Below, in pieces: positions 18,632 through 28,801 of a stretch of DNA of 64,000 nucleotides (positions are counted from its first letter, which is position 1; each line of letters begins with the position of its first letter). Below the pieces are notes generated by a model. It was not told where the DNA came from, searched no databases, and saw only the letters and a list, made by a program, of their open reading frames with translations. Both the position numbers and the translations under genes were made by a program. Source of the DNA: Phocaeicola sartorii JCM 17136 = DSM 21941 (GTDB taxonomy: Bacteria > Bacteroidota > Bacteroidia > Bacteroidales > Bacteroidaceae). The stretch covers positions 62,001 to 126,000 of the forward strand of contig NZ_BAKM01000005.1 of assembly GCF_000614185.1 (NCBI RefSeq), in the 5' to 3' direction.

Positions 18632-19042
18632 ATGGAAAAATATGAATTTAGGACTAAGCAGCCTTTATGGATATGGATTACGGCTGTTCTTCTGATTGGC
18701 TGTGTATCGGTTTATGCAATCAAGACCCACAATTACTTTCTGATAATTATGTGGAGTGTTTATTATGCTTTTTCTTTGAGTTATGCATATCGGGTATATA
18801 CCATTACCCCCGACACCTTTGTGTTAAAGCAAGGCTGGCTGAAGCCTCGTACTTTTCGGTTGGAAGATATCACATCGGTTGAGAGAAAATATACGAAAGA
18901 ACACCATCTAAGTTCCTTGGTCATTCGATATTCTGCTCCGGACATGCATCATAACTTCTTTGAAATCAAGAAATGCGATACGGATGTGGAAGGTATTCTG
19001 AACGCTATCTTGGACTATCATCCTTCCGTATCTGTTCGTTGA
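18632..19042 (+). CDS. small membrane protein with bacterial PH-like domain
   Basis: A 136-aa protein with two hydrophobic segments near residues 12-30 and 33-52. A soluble C-terminal half follows with YTITPDTFVLKQGWLKPRTF and a DITSVER motif, typical of bacterial PH (bPH2-type) domains. Role unknown. It may share the uxaB region's transcription poorly because a terminator lies between. Confidence 0.75.
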   Translation: MEKYEFRTKQPLWIWITAVLLIGCVSVYAIKTHNYFLIIMWSVYYAFSLSYAYRVYTITPDTFVLKQGWLKPRTFRLEDITSVERKYTKEHHLSSLVIRYSAPDMHHNFFEIKKCDTDVEGILNAILDYHPSVSVR

Positions 19043-19376
19043 CGGATAAGCATGAAGAAAAAAGGCTGAAGGAGTCATTAGTATCTCCTATAGGTATGGT
19101 CGATTCTTTTTGTTTTTATGGTTAAACCTTTTTAAATGTATCTTTTCTATCTCCATAGCCTTTGGAGTTAACTCCGCAAACTTGGGAGATAGAAGTTATG
19201 CCTTCAAAGAGCTTTAATCATAGGGATGCGAGAGTTTGGGGACAGGTTCACCAGAGTTTGTCCTGTGTGGAAGCCTCCCATGTAGTATGTTTTTTCATTT
19301 CCGTGATGGGATAAGATTCAGTAACTAAGGTATAATAATCTGTAATTGGGGTTATAACCCTGTCCGGATAACCTCT
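19043..19376. other. intergenic, nothing recognised
   Basis: About 330 bases without a plausible gene, RNA or strong hairpin. Confidence 0.5.
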
Positions 19377-19384
19377 TATTTTTG
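19377..19384 (+). promoter_or_regulatory. -7 element of the first AraC gene
   Basis: TATTTTTG matches TAnnTTTG, 65 bases before ATG 19449. Confidence 0.45.
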
Positions 19385-19448
19385 TAACCGGAATATTTCA
19401 ACTAACTGAAAAAGCTGTATTTTAGCAGGTGTTAAACAATTTAGGACT

Positions 19449-20357
19449 ATGGATAAGATATTAAATTTAGACAGTGTGGATCAATATAACAGTCTATACG
19501 GACTTGAAACGCTGAACCCATTGGTCAGCGTCATTGATTTGAACAAGGCTACCCGGCAGATGGACTATGTGCACTGGAACTATGGTGTTTATGCACTTTA
19601 TCTGAAATTGGAGAAAGCTTGTGACATCAAATACGGGCGTCGGAGTTATGATTATCAAGAAGGAACCGTGGTATGTTTTGCTCCGGGACAAACAACGGAA
19701 ACCACATTGACCACCGACCGTGTGCAGTTGAATGTGCTTGGAATTCTTTTTCATCCGGATTTGTTACGGGGGACCACGCTTGGAAAAACAATAAAGAAAT
19801 ATACCTTCTTTTCGTATGAAGTGAGCGAGGCGCTGCACCTTTCGGAAGATGAACGCAATATTATGACAGATTGCTTGAAGATTATCCGTATGGAACTGGA
19901 ACGGGGAGTGGACAAGCACAGTAAGACCTTGCTGGTAAACTATATAGAACTGCTTCTTAATTACTGTATGCGTTTTTATGAACGTCAGTTCGCCACCCGC
20001 AGTCATTCGAACCATGATGTGTTGACACGCTTTGAAGGGTTGCTTGACGATTATTTTGAGGGCGAACTTGCCGAGCGCGACGGATTGCCTACCGTGAAAT
20101 ACTTTGCTGACAAACTGTGCCTTTCATCCAACTACTTCGGGGATATGTTCAAGAAGGAAACCGGCAAGACTCCACAGGAATATATTCAGGAAAAAGTGAT
20201 AGAACTGGCGAAAGAACGGATGTCCGACAGGAGAGAAACCGTCAGCAGGGTAGCTTATTCACTGGGATTTCAATATCCGCAGCATTTCTGCCGGTTGTTC
20301 AAGAAACGTGTGGGCTGTACACCGAATGAATATCGTGCACAAAACCTTCTTTTATAG
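19449..20357 (+). CDS. AraC family transcriptional regulator (paralogue A)
   Basis: A 302-aa regulator. The N-terminal sensing domain (VCFAPGQTTET) is followed by a C-terminal double helix-turn-helix with FADKLCLSSNYFGDMFKKET and a second AraC signature GFQYPQHFCRLFKKRVGCTP. It is a clear paralogue of the next gene (about 20 bases between them), with shared LSRSL-type spacing and an RFYERQF motif before the DNA-binding domain. The target is unknown. The pair may control the DXS-like gene just downstream. Confidence 0.87.
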   Translation: MDKILNLDSVDQYNSLYGLETLNPLVSVIDLNKATRQMDYVHWNYGVYALYLKLEKACDIKYGRRSYDYQEGTVVCFAPGQTTETTLTTDRVQLNVLGILFHPDLLRGTTLGKTIKKYTFFSYEVSEALHLSEDERNIMTDCLKIIRMELERGVDKHSKTLLVNYIELLLNYCMRFYERQFATRSHSNHDVLTRFEGLLDDYFEGELAERDGLPTVKYFADKLCLSSNYFGDMFKKETGKTPQEYIQEKVIELAKERMSDRRETVSRVAYSLGFQYPQHFCRLFKKRVGCTPNEYRAQNLLL

Positions 20358-20376
20358 TATCCTGTTTTAACAAGCA

Positions 20377-21276
20377 ATGGAAGAGACTATGTTGGACTTG
20401 AGGACTGTATATGAATGTAACCGCTGTCTGGGTTGCAAGACATTGCATCCGCAGGTGAGCATCATCAATCTGGAGAATCCTTCCTTGGAAGAGGATGCGG
20501 TGAAATTTGAATTCTATGCTGTCTTGCTGATTGAGGATTGTTCGGGCGGTTGTTGCTGCTGCGGACGGAAATATTATGATTACTCCAATGCTACCATGGT
20601 GTTTCTCACTCCCGGTGAGATCTTTCGTATGAGTAAGGAGAATACGTTGCCGGATAAAGGATATCTTTTGGCATTTCATCCTGACCTGTTGTTCCGCACC
20701 TCACTGAAGAATCATATTAAAAATTATACCTTTTTCCATTATCGCAAGGAAGAAGCGTTGCATCTTTCACGGCGTGAGACAGAGAAAGTGACGTGTTGCC
20801 TCTCGAATATAGAGGATGAGTTGCATCATCCCATTGATACTCATAGCAGTATTATTCTTTCCCGGCATATAGAACTTCTGTTGGATTATTGCACCCGGTA
20901 TTATGAACGCCAGTTTATTACCCGTGAGAATAAGAACAAGGCTCTTTTGGAAAAAATGGAACGTTTGTTTGTGGAATATATCGCATCCGGAAGGTTGCAG
21001 GGCGGCAAGTTGCCCACATCCGGCTATATGGCGGGAGAGCTTGATTTGTCTGTCGCTTACTTCAATGATCTGCTGAAATTTGAAACCGGCAAAACTTTGG
21101 AGGAATATTTTGAACTGAAGCGGTTGGATATAGCCAGGCACATGCTGTTGCAGGACGGTCATACGCCTGCTGCTGTTGCACGGAAGTTAGGCTATCCTAA
21201 TGTGCAGTGTTTCAGTATGCTTTTCAAGAAAATAACAGGTGTCGCCCCCAGTGATTACCGGCTCTCGCAGAATTGA
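20377..21276 (+). CDS. AraC family regulator with cysteine-rich N-terminus (paralogue B)
   Basis: A 299-aa regulator in tandem with paralogue A. The C-terminal AraC domain includes LDLSVAYFNDLLKFETGKT and GYPNVQCFSMLFKKITGVAP. It differs from A in carrying eight cysteines in the first 62 residues: C14, C17 and C20 in a CxxCxxC pattern, then C55 and C59-C62. Such a cluster could bind metal or sense redox state (inference). ATG 20389 is an alternative start and leaves the cluster unchanged. Confidence 0.85.
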   Translation: MEETMLDLRTVYECNRCLGCKTLHPQVSIINLENPSLEEDAVKFEFYAVLLIEDCSGGCCCCGRKYYDYSNATMVFLTPGEIFRMSKENTLPDKGYLLAFHPDLLFRTSLKNHIKNYTFFHYRKEEALHLSRRETEKVTCCLSNIEDELHHPIDTHSSIILSRHIELLLDYCTRYYERQFITRENKNKALLEKMERLFVEYIASGRLQGGKLPTSGYMAGELDLSVAYFNDLLKFETGKTLEEYFELKRLDIARHMLLQDGHTPAAVARKLGYPNVQCFSMLFKKITGVAPSDYRLSQN

Positions 21277-21376
21277 TAACCGGGTTGCAGTACCATGTTT
21301 TTGTGATACTGTTCCCTTCTGTAAAAATGGTAATTCTATCTGTAATTTATCTACAAAGAATGAATGGGGCCTGGCT

Positions 21377-21384
21377 TATCTTTG
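21377..21384 (+). promoter_or_regulatory. -7 element of the DXS-like gene
   Basis: TATCTTTG matches TAnnTTTG, 78 bases before ATG 21463. Confidence 0.55.
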
Positions 21385-21462
21385 CATTGTGAAATGAAAG
21401 CGGCTTTGTCCGCATCGGAATGAAGCAAGACAACAGATGAAATAATATAAACAGATAGAACG

Positions 21463-23222
21463 ATGTATATTGAACAAGTAAATTCTCCGCAAGACATAAA
21501 ACAGTTTTCTGCGGAACAGTTAAGACAGTTGGCCGGTGAAGTCCGCAATGCATTATTGACCAAGTTAAGTGCTCACGGAGGCATGTGGGTCCTAATCTGG
21601 GAATGGTGGAGGTTACAATAGCATTGCACTATGTATTCAATTCACCGACGGATAAGATGGTATATGATGTATCCCATCAAAGTTATACGCATAAGATGCT
21701 GACCGGGCGTAAGGATGCTTTCCTGAATCCGGAGGATTATGATGTGGTGTCCGGATACACCAATCCCCGGGAAAGCGAGCACGATTTTTTCACTATCGGC
21801 CATACTTCCACCTCTGTCAGTCTGGCTTGCGGTCTTGCCAAAGCCAGAGATCTGAAAGGCGGACACGAGAATATCATTGCCGTGATAGGGGATGGATCGC
21901 TCAGCGGCGGAGAAGCTTATGAAGGTCTGAGTAATGCGGGAGAAATGGGAACCAACCTTATTATAGTGGTTAATGATAATGAAATGTCCATTGCCGAAAA
22001 CCACGGCGGGCTCTATCAGAACCTGAAGGAACTGCGCGACACGGAGGGACGGTCGTTCTGTAATTTCTTCCGTTCTCTGGGGCTGGATTATCTTTATGTG
22101 GGAGAGGGGAATGATATTCCGTCTTTGGTTGCGGCTTTTGCCAAGGTGAAAGATACATCACGTCCCACAGTGGTTCATATTCATACACAGAAAGGAAAGG
22201 GATACGCTCCGGCAGAAGCCGACCGGGAGGAATTTCATTGGGAAATGCCTTTCGATCTGGAAACGGGTAAGCCGAAGGCTGATTGCAGTGGTATGGAGGA
22301 TTACCATAGCCTGACTGGGAAATTTTTGTTGGAGAAGATGAAAGAGGACCAGACGGTTGTTGCCATCAGTTCGGGTACTCCTGCTGTGATAGGTTTTACT
22401 CCTGAACGCCGGAAACAGGCAGGGCGTCAGTTTGTGGATGTAGGTATTGCCGAGGAACATGCCGTGGCATTGGCGTCGGGTATTGCTGCCGGTGGCGGAC
22501 GTCCGGTGTACGGAGTTTACAGTACTTTTATCCAGCGTTGCTATGACCAGTTGTCTCAGGATTTGTGTATCAATGGAAATCCGGCGGTGATCACTGTGTT
22601 TATGGGGACAGTAGCCGGAATGAACGATGTGACTCATCTGGGCTTCTTCGATATTCCGCTTATCAGCAACATCCCGAATATGGTTTATCTGGCTCCTACG
22701 TGTTCCGAAGAGTATTTTGCTATGTTGGAATGGGCTGTCCGCCAGACGGAATATCCCGTTGCTATCCGTGTGCCGGGAGCGGCAGTGGTGCATCGTAAGG
22801 AAGAGTTTGACACGGATTATAGCGAGTTAAACCGCTACAAAATGACAGCCAGGGGAGAAACTGTCGCTATTCTTGCATTGGGTTCTTTCTATGATTTGGG
22901 ACAGGCTTTGAAGAATAAGCTCTGGGAAGAGTCGGGTGTTGAGGCTACTTTGATTAATCCCCGTTACATAACAGGGCTTGACGAACCGATGCTGGAAGAG
23001 TTGAAAGTGGGGCATCGTATTGTCGTAACGTTGGAAGACGGGGTGTTGGATGGAGGATTCGGCGAGAAGATAGCGCGTTATTATGGTAATTCTGAAATGC
23101 GGGTGCTGAATTACGGACTTCGTAAAGATTTTGCAGACCGCTATAATCTGGACGAGCTGATGAAATCCAACCGATTGACTGATAGGCAGATGGCGGAGGA
23201 TATTGCCGGTATATTGGGATAA
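21463..23222 (+). CDS. 1-deoxy-D-xylulose-5-phosphate synthase-like enzyme, frameshifted near 21582
   Basis: Thiamine-diphosphate enzyme of the DXS family, about 586 aa if repaired. DXS joins pyruvate and glyceraldehyde-3-phosphate at the entry of the MEP isoprenoid pathway. The ThDP site GDGSLSGGEA and NDNEMSI are clear, as is the VGIAEEHAVALASG glutamate segment. It is shorter than standard DXS (620-640 aa) and departs in conserved places (DVSHQ for DVGHQ, GMNDVTHLG near the substrate site), so it may be a second, divergent paralogue. The missing base is one C at 21582. Adding it restores SAHGGHVGPNLG. Confidence 0.85.
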
Positions 23223-23234
23223 TTGTTTTACGGA

Positions 23235-23265
23235 ATGGCTGAAGTCCACGACTTCAGCCATTTTT
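23235..23265 (+). terminator. terminator after the DXS-like gene
   Basis: Eleven-base perfect stem ATGGCTGAAGT / ACTTCAGCCAT with a five-base loop and a run of T. Confidence 0.85.
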
Positions 23266-23733
23266 GTAATAGTGAAATAGATAAGCCGGATTAAAACTGT
23301 TTGTTACCATAAGCATGAGAACTGGAATACTTATTCTTTTTCCAGAAGCGAATAAAACACAGGATGATAATCGGGAAGTAGTTCCGGGTGAAAAGCTTTT
23401 ATCCTATATAAGGAAGGAACAACTAAGGACGAATGGGCACTTTCTTTGGCAGGATGAGAGGCTTGTTTCCAGTTTTTAATCCATAATTAACCTGCGTGAC
23501 GGTTATTCTTTCGACTTTCACGCATTTCAGGCTTTTGATGAAGATTTACATATAGGGGATGCAGGTGGAACTGCTTCTATGATTGGAACTGGCAAAAGAC
23601 TTGACAGATAGAATAAATAACCTATTATAGGACTTTAGAACAGATTATTTTAGATAATAATTCTTTTGATACACTTTATTTAGAATAATTATCCGAATTG
23701 AAAAACTTTATTGGATGTAAAATCTACTATTCC
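23266..23733. other. intergenic, nothing recognised
   Basis: About 470 bases. A 54-codon open frame (23315-23479, +) exists, but I see no support for it. No RNA family or repeat is recognised. Confidence 0.45.
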
Positions 23734-23741
23734 TATCTTTG
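23734..23741 (+). promoter_or_regulatory. -7 element of metF
   Basis: TATCTTTG matches TAnnTTTG. The roughly 100-base leader includes a small hairpin (CCTCTAT / ATAGAGG) at 23783-23808. Confidence 0.5.
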
Positions 23742-23844
23742 TTGCGACATAAATCTGAGAATTGGTTAATATAAAGATAAATCCTCTATTGTAACTGTGC
23801 GATAGAGGGGTTATTGGAATTAATAAGTAAAAAGGTCAAAAAAG

Positions 23845-24798
23845 ATGGGTATTGCTGAGTTAATAAATAAGGAAAAGAAAACAGCCTTTTCTTTCGAGGT
23901 TCTTCCACCATTGAAGGGTACGGGAATTGAAAAGCTATATGATACAATAGATACATTGCGGGAATTTGATCCTCTTTATATCAATATTACCACTCATCGT
24001 AGCGAGTATGTGTATCGTGAGCTGGGAGATGGCTTATATGAACGTAATCGTTATCGGCGTCGTCCGGGAACAGTGGCGGTGGCTGCGGCTATACATAATA
24101 AATATGATATCACTGTTGTGCCACATATTTTGTGCAGTGGCTTCTCACGTGAAGATACGGAATATATATTGCTTGATTTACAATTTTTAGGCATTACTAA
24201 TTTGCTGGTACTCCGGGGGGACAAGGCAAAGGATGAATCTTCTTTTGTTCCCGAGGAAAACGGCTATGCACATGCTTTGGAGTTGGAGGAGCAGATCAAT
24301 GCCTTTAATGAAGGCAAGTTTATTGATGGAACGCCTATTCAAGCTCCCTTGAGTCCTTTTCGTTATGGTGTGGCTGGTTATCCCGAGAAGCATGAGGAAT
24401 CTCCCAATATGGAACAGGACTTGTATTGGTTGAAGAAGAAAGTGGAAACTGGAGCCAGTTATGTAGTGACACAAATGTTCTATGATAACCAAAAATACAT
24501 TGACTTCGTGGAGCGTGCAAGAAAAGAGGGGATTCATGTTCCTATCGTACCGGGCATCAAACCTTTTTCCAAACTGTCACAGCTTAGCGTTATTCCCAAA
24601 ACATTCAATGTGGATTTACCGCAGGAGCTGGTAATGGAAGCTATGAAATGCAAGGATAATAAAGAGGCTCGTGCATTAGGCATAGAGTGGTGTGTCAATC
24701 AATGCCGAGAGTTGATAGAGTATGGAGTTCCGGGGATACATTTTTATACAGTGGGTGCGGTGGAGAATGTGAAAGAGGTGGCGAGGGCTGTTTATTGA
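23845..24798 (+). CDS. metF: methylenetetrahydrofolate reductase
   Basis: Flavoprotein of 317 aa that reduces 5,10-methylene-THF to 5-methyl-THF, the methyl donor for methionine synthesis. A TIM-barrel start TAFSFEVLPPLKG is followed by PLYINITTHRSEY, HILCSGFSRED, LLVLRGDKAK and a GASYVVTQMFYDN motif, all in the expected order. It is monocistronic between a promoter element and a bidirectional terminator. The B12-dependent use of its product links loosely to the cobalamin genes that follow. Confidence 0.95.
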   Translation: MGIAELINKEKKTAFSFEVLPPLKGTGIEKLYDTIDTLREFDPLYINITTHRSEYVYRELGDGLYERNRYRRRPGTVAVAAAIHNKYDITVVPHILCSGFSREDTEYILLDLQFLGITNLLVLRGDKAKDESSFVPEENGYAHALELEEQINAFNEGKFIDGTPIQAPLSPFRYGVAGYPEKHEESPNMEQDLYWLKKKVETGASYVVTQMFYDNQKYIDFVERARKEGIHVPIVPGIKPFSKLSQLSVIPKTFNVDLPQELVMEAMKCKDNKEARALGIEWCVNQCRELIEYGVPGIHFYTVGAVENVKEVARAVY

Positions 24799-24820
24799 TG
24801 GTATCGGAACAGACAATAAA

Positions 24821-24852
24821 ATAGAGGCAGCCTTTTGAAAAACTGCCTCTAT
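24821..24852. terminator. bidirectional terminator between metF and the transporter
   Basis: Ten-base perfect arms ATAGAGGCAG / CTGCCTCTAT lie between convergent genes, with A/T-rich flanks on both sides. Confidence 0.7.
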
Positions 24853-24924
24853 GGATAGTACCGGCCGGGAGTTCTGATACTCCTTGATATGATTGGAATT
24901 TTGCAATATATCTGACGGGTAACT

Positions 24925-26613
24925 TTAAGCAAGCGCCAATATTAATAGTTGTGCTGTAAGCACACGTAAAAACATGGTAAGCGGATAAACGGTGGCATAA
25001 CCTACTGCCGGAGCGTCACAAGAGGTCAAATCATTGGAGTAGGCTAATGCGGGTGGATTGGTGGTAGCTCCGGACAATACTCCAATCAAGGTGTAATAGT
25101 TCAGTTTATAAACATATCGTCCTATTATTCCTACAATCAGTAAAGGCAGCAGCGTAATAATGGCACCGTATGCTATCCATACATATCCGCCCTCGTTAAT
25201 GATTGTTTCGATGAATCCTTTACCGGCTCCTAATCCTACGCAAGCAAGGAAAAGTGAGATACCGATTTCACGTACCATCAAATTGGCACTTATGGTGGTA
25301 TAGGTTATCAATTTATAATGTGGTCCGAAACGGCTTATCAGGATGGACACAATAAGGGGACCTCCTGCCAGTCCCAGTTTTACCGGTTGGGGGATACCGG
25401 GGAATAAAAAAGGAGTGCTTCCTAGAATACACCCTAATGCGATGCCTAAGAAAATAGGAATCAGGTTGGGATGATTCAAACGTTTCATAGAATTACCTAG
25501 AATCTTTTCGGCATGGGCTACAGCCAGTTCGCTACCCACAATCTTTACCCGGTCACCCATTTGTAGTTGCAGGTGGGGCGTGGCCACAAGATCTACACCC
25601 GAACGGTTTACACGGGTAATGCTTGCTCCGAAGTCATTCCGGATTTTTAGTTGGGCTAACGTCTTGCCGTTCAGTTCTGGTTTGGTAATCAGAATCTTTC
25701 TGGAAATAAGTTGTTTGTCTTGGAAATCCCATTCCACATTCACTTGCTTTCCAAAGAATACCGTGATGGCTTCCACATCTATCGGATTGGTAATGACAAG
25801 AATTTCATCGTGCATGTGGAATACTGTATCGGAGTTCACCAATTCTGTTTGCTGGTCTCCGTCACAATGGCGTATGCGTGAAATGACAAAATCACGGTTC
25901 ACCAATGGTTTGATATCCTTTATCGTTTTACCTTCTACGGCCTCATTGCGTATTTCCAATGAGATAGGGCGTACGGTCAGTTCTTGCAGATGTCCCAATC
26001 CCCGTTCTGCATCGGCCTCTTCGGCTTTTGTGTTGATGCGCAGGATGTATTTCAATGCCAGCAGGGAAAGAATGCATCCTACCACGCCCAGCGGATAGGC
26101 TACGGCATACCCCAATGCTATTTCGGGGGCATCTATACCGTTCAAATCACTGTTTGCCTGCTGTGCGGCACCTAGTCCCGGGGTATTTGTCACTGCTCCC
26201 GAAAGGATACCTACCATTGTGGTAATGGGTACGCCCGTTACGAAATGGAGTATGACGGTAACGGTCACACCTAAAAATACAACCATCATGGCCAGCAGGT
26301 TCAGTGTGAATCCTCCTTTCTTGAATGCCGAGAAGAAACCGGGACCGACTTGCAGCCCGACTGAGTAGACAAACAATATCAGACCGAACTCCTTTAAGAA
26401 ATGCAACAGATGTTCGTCCAGGTTCAGATTGAAATGACCGAATACAATTCCTACAAAAAGTATCCAGGTTACTCCCAATGAGATACCTGCCACTTTTATT
26501 TTTCCTAACATGATGCCGAAAGCAATGACTAGTGAAAGAATAAGTACGGAATGTGCTACTCCGCCGCCCCATAAATTAGGGTACCCTTCAAAGAGATTTC
26601 TAAAAAGTTCCAT
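24925..26613 (-). CDS. AspT/YidE-type putative transporter with TrkA-C domains
   Basis: Inner-membrane transporter of 562 aa. Two homologous membrane halves (about residues 10-190 and 390-560) flank two RCK_C/TrkA-C regulatory domains. Each half has the duplicated signature [18 protein letters not shown] / [17 protein letters not shown] typical of the aspartate:alanine exchanger family. The substrate is unknown. Neither neighbour suggests one. Confidence 0.88.
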   Translation of the reverse strand: MELFRNLFEGYPNLWGGGVAHSVLILSLVIAFGIMLGKIKVAGISLGVTWILFVGIVFGHFNLNLDEHLLHFLKEFGLILFVYSVGLQVGPGFFSAFKKGGFTLNLLAMMVVFLGVTVTVILHFVTGVPITTMVGILSGAVTNTPGLGAAQQANSDLNGIDAPEIALGYAVAYPLGVVGCILSLLALKYILRINTKAEEADAERGLGHLQELTVRPISLEIRNEAVEGKTIKDIKPLVNRDFVISRIRHCDGDQQTELVNSDTVFHMHDEILVITNPIDVEAITVFFGKQVNVEWDFQDKQLISRKILITKPELNGKTLAQLKIRNDFGASITRVNRSGVDLVATPHLQLQMGDRVKIVGSELAVAHAEKILGNSMKRLNHPNLIPIFLGIALGCILGSTPFLFPGIPQPVKLGLAGGPLIVSILISRFGPHYKLITYTTISANLMVREIGISLFLACVGLGAGKGFIETIINEGGYVWIAYGAIITLLPLLIVGIIGRYVYKLNYYTLIGVLSGATTNPPALAYSNDLTSCDAPAVGYATVYPLTMFLRVLTAQLLILALA

Positions 26614-26743
26614 AATTCATTATCTAGTTTAATTATTTATAGTATCAATTTTATAATTCAAAAAGTTGTCTTTCAAAATATTAGAGTGGGTCTTATGGAA
26701 TAGGATGCTTCGTTTTATAGCTGTCATCCCGGCAAAATGACTG

Positions 26744-26751
26744 CAAAGGTA
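26744..26751 (-). promoter_or_regulatory. -7 element of the transporter gene
   Basis: Minus-strand TACCTTTG matches TAnnTTTG, 131 bases before the start. Confidence 0.45.
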
Positions 26752-26865
26752 GCTTATTTAATTGATAAACCATGAAACTTTAATTGCTTTCTTAGGATAT
26801 TTACTTGATATGTCGGAATTATGAATTAATCTGTTATTCTAATTTCGATAATTTGCAATTTGCAC

Positions 26866-26873
26866 TATCTTTG
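26866..26873 (+). promoter_or_regulatory. -7 element of the plus-strand cobalamin operon
   Basis: TATCTTTG matches TAnnTTTG, 28 bases before the first cobalamin gene. I looked for a B12-box/cobalamin riboswitch in the 280 bases upstream and saw none. Confidence 0.55.
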
Positions 26874-26900
26874 TATCCGTTTTTAAAGAAATACTAAAGA

Positions 26901-28229
26901 ATGAAGCCACAATTACTCATAGGGGCCGCTACATCGGGAAGCGGAAAAACGACTTTTACGATGGGGTTGCTGCGGGCATTGCACAAACGAGGCCTGCGGG
27001 TACAGCCTTTTAAATGTGGTCCTGATTATATTGATACACAATTTCATACGCTGGCTGCTGACCATGAGTCGGTGAATTTGGATACTTGGATGGCGTCAAA
27101 TACCCATGTACAACATCTGTATAATAAATATGGAGATGGAGCCGATGTATGTGTAACCGAAGGAGTGATGGGATTGTTCGACGGTTATCAAAGAATGCAG
27201 GGAAGTAGTGCTGAAATAGCCAGATTGTTGAATATTCCTGTAGTGCTTATAGTAAGTGCGCGTTCTACAGCTTATTCTGTGGCTCCGTTAATTTATGGCT
27301 TCAAGCATTTTAATCCGGCTGTGAAGATTGCAGGTATTGTTTTCAATCAAGTGTCATCTCCTTCTCATTTTGCTTATTTACGTGAAGCTTGTGTTGATGC
27401 AGGAGTAGAGTGTTTGGGATATCTGCCTATGACAGAAGGGTTGAAAATTCCATCCCGGCACTTGGGTTTGACATTGACAGCCAAACGTTCCATGAATACC
27501 TTAATAGAACAGGCAGCAGAATTGGTTGAGAAATATGTGGATCTGGATAAGCTGCTGAGCATTTGTCATCGTAATTTCCCGTGTCGGTATACATTGCCTT
27601 ATAGTTCAGAAGCAGGGGTGGAAAGTTTTACTCCTTCTGCTAAAAAGATGAAGATAGCCATAGCGCGGGATCCGGCTTTCAACTTTATTTATAGAGAAAA
27701 CATAGACCGCTTGTCTGCGCTAGGAAGTATTACTTATTTCAGTCCTGTATATGGTAGTGATTTGCCGGATGCTGATTTGGTTTATTTACCCGGAGGATAT
27801 CCGGAATTATTCGCCCGTCAACTGCATCGGCGCAAAAAGTTAATGGAAGCATTAAGAACCTATGCAGAGGAAGGGGGGAAGATTTTGGCCGAGTGTGGAG
27901 GTATGATGTTTCTCACCCGTTCCCTGACAGTCCGTCAGGGAGGGACTGCATATTCCATGACTGGTATTTTGCCTTTGGATTGTACCATGGTGGGTGCCAG
28001 ACTTCATTTGGGATATCGCCGTATAGAATATAAAGGGATGGAGCTTCGCGGACACGAATTTCATTATTCTAATGTCGTTGCTCCTGACGCTATGCCTTCT
28101 GTAGCAAAACAATTTACGGCAAGAGGCATGGAGGTGAGTACCCCGCTTTATAGATATAAAAACGTGATAGCCGGATATACTCATCTATATTGGGGTGAAA
28201 CGGATATCTTGAAATTATGGAAAGTATGA
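26901..28229 (+). CDS. cbiA: cobyrinate a,c-diamide synthase
   Basis: ATP- and glutamine-dependent amidation of cobyrinate side chains a and c. The 442-aa protein has an N-terminal P-loop AATSGSGKTTFTMGL (dethiobiotin-synthetase fold) and the KCGPDYIDTQFH motif. A C-terminal class I glutamine amidotransferase domain has the nucleophile cysteine in LAECGGMMFL and a late histidine in GYTHLYWGE. It is also known as cobB. It is the first gene of a tightly overlapping operon of five, overlapping the next by 13 bases. Confidence 0.95.
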   Translation: MKPQLLIGAATSGSGKTTFTMGLLRALHKRGLRVQPFKCGPDYIDTQFHTLAADHESVNLDTWMASNTHVQHLYNKYGDGADVCVTEGVMGLFDGYQRMQGSSAEIARLLNIPVVLIVSARSTAYSVAPLIYGFKHFNPAVKIAGIVFNQVSSPSHFAYLREACVDAGVECLGYLPMTEGLKIPSRHLGLTLTAKRSMNTLIEQAAELVEKYVDLDKLLSICHRNFPCRYTLPYSSEAGVESFTPSAKKMKIAIARDPAFNFIYRENIDRLSALGSITYFSPVYGSDLPDADLVYLPGGYPELFARQLHRRKKLMEALRTYAEEGGKILAECGGMMFLTRSLTVRQGGTAYSMTGILPLDCTMVGARLHLGYRRIEYKGMELRGHEFHYSNVVAPDAMPSVAKQFTARGMEVSTPLYRYKNVIAGYTHLYWGETDILKLWKV

Positions 28230-28801
28230 AACGTATTTATACACGTACCGGAGATAAGGGCATGACAGGAATTCATGGTGGAGAGCGGGTTTTTAAAGAT
28301 GATATCCGCATTGAAGCTAATGGATGTATTGATGAATTGAATGCTGTTATAGGAATTGTTCGTTCGTTTTTACCTCTAGGCCACGAATGGCAATCCTTGC
28401 TTTTTTCGATTCAGAAAAACATGATGGCAGTGATGAGCCATGTGGCTACACCATCAACTATCCGTGGAGGAAATCCTAATATCTTGCCTGATGATTTATG
28501 CTCTTTTTGTGAGGAGGCAATGGACACATTGATGGAACAGATGGAGGATAATGTTTTTTTTATCCTTCCTGGAGGAACGCCGGTCTCAGCACAGTTGCAG
28601 TTTGCTAGGACGGTGGCACGCCGGGCTGAACGGAGATTATGGACTTTGCATAAACAAGATCCGTTACCGGAAATTATTCTCCGGTTTATCAACCGGCTGT
28701 CCGATTTGTTTTTTGTTATGGCCCGTTATGAGATGCAACAACAGAACTGGACGGAAGAAAAGTGGCAGTCCTTTGCATATAAAAGAAAAAAGGAAGAGTA
28801 A
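28217..28801 (+). CDS. PduO-type cob(I)alamin adenosyltransferase
   Basis: Transfers the adenosyl group of ATP to reduced corrinoid, giving the coenzyme form. The 194-aa protein has the N-terminal IYTRTGDKGMTGIHGG ATP-binding motif and ANGCIDELNAVIG. A RTVARRAERR arginine-rich helix follows near residue 135. All are diagnostic of the PduO family rather than CobA/BtuR. It overlaps genes on both sides (13 bases upstream, one base downstream). ATG 28226 is an alternative start. Confidence 0.93.
   Translation: MESMKRIYTRTGDKGMTGIHGGERVFKDDIRIEANGCIDELNAVIGIVRSFLPLGHEWQSLLFSIQKNMMAVMSHVATPSTIRGGNPNILPDDLCSFCEEAMDTLMEQMEDNVFFILPGGTPVSAQLQFARTVARRAERRLWTLHKQDPLPEIILRFINRLSDLFFVMARYEMQQQNWTEEKWQSFAYKRKKEE

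Noticed and set aside
23315..23479. 54-codon plus-strand frame after the DXS-like gene
   Set aside because: Too short, without promoter or domain. It could be a decayed gene but nothing supports this.
26614..26900. Cobalamin riboswitch before the cobalamin operon
   Set aside because: Looked for because the context suggests it, but no B12-box-like sequence or matching fold was seen.
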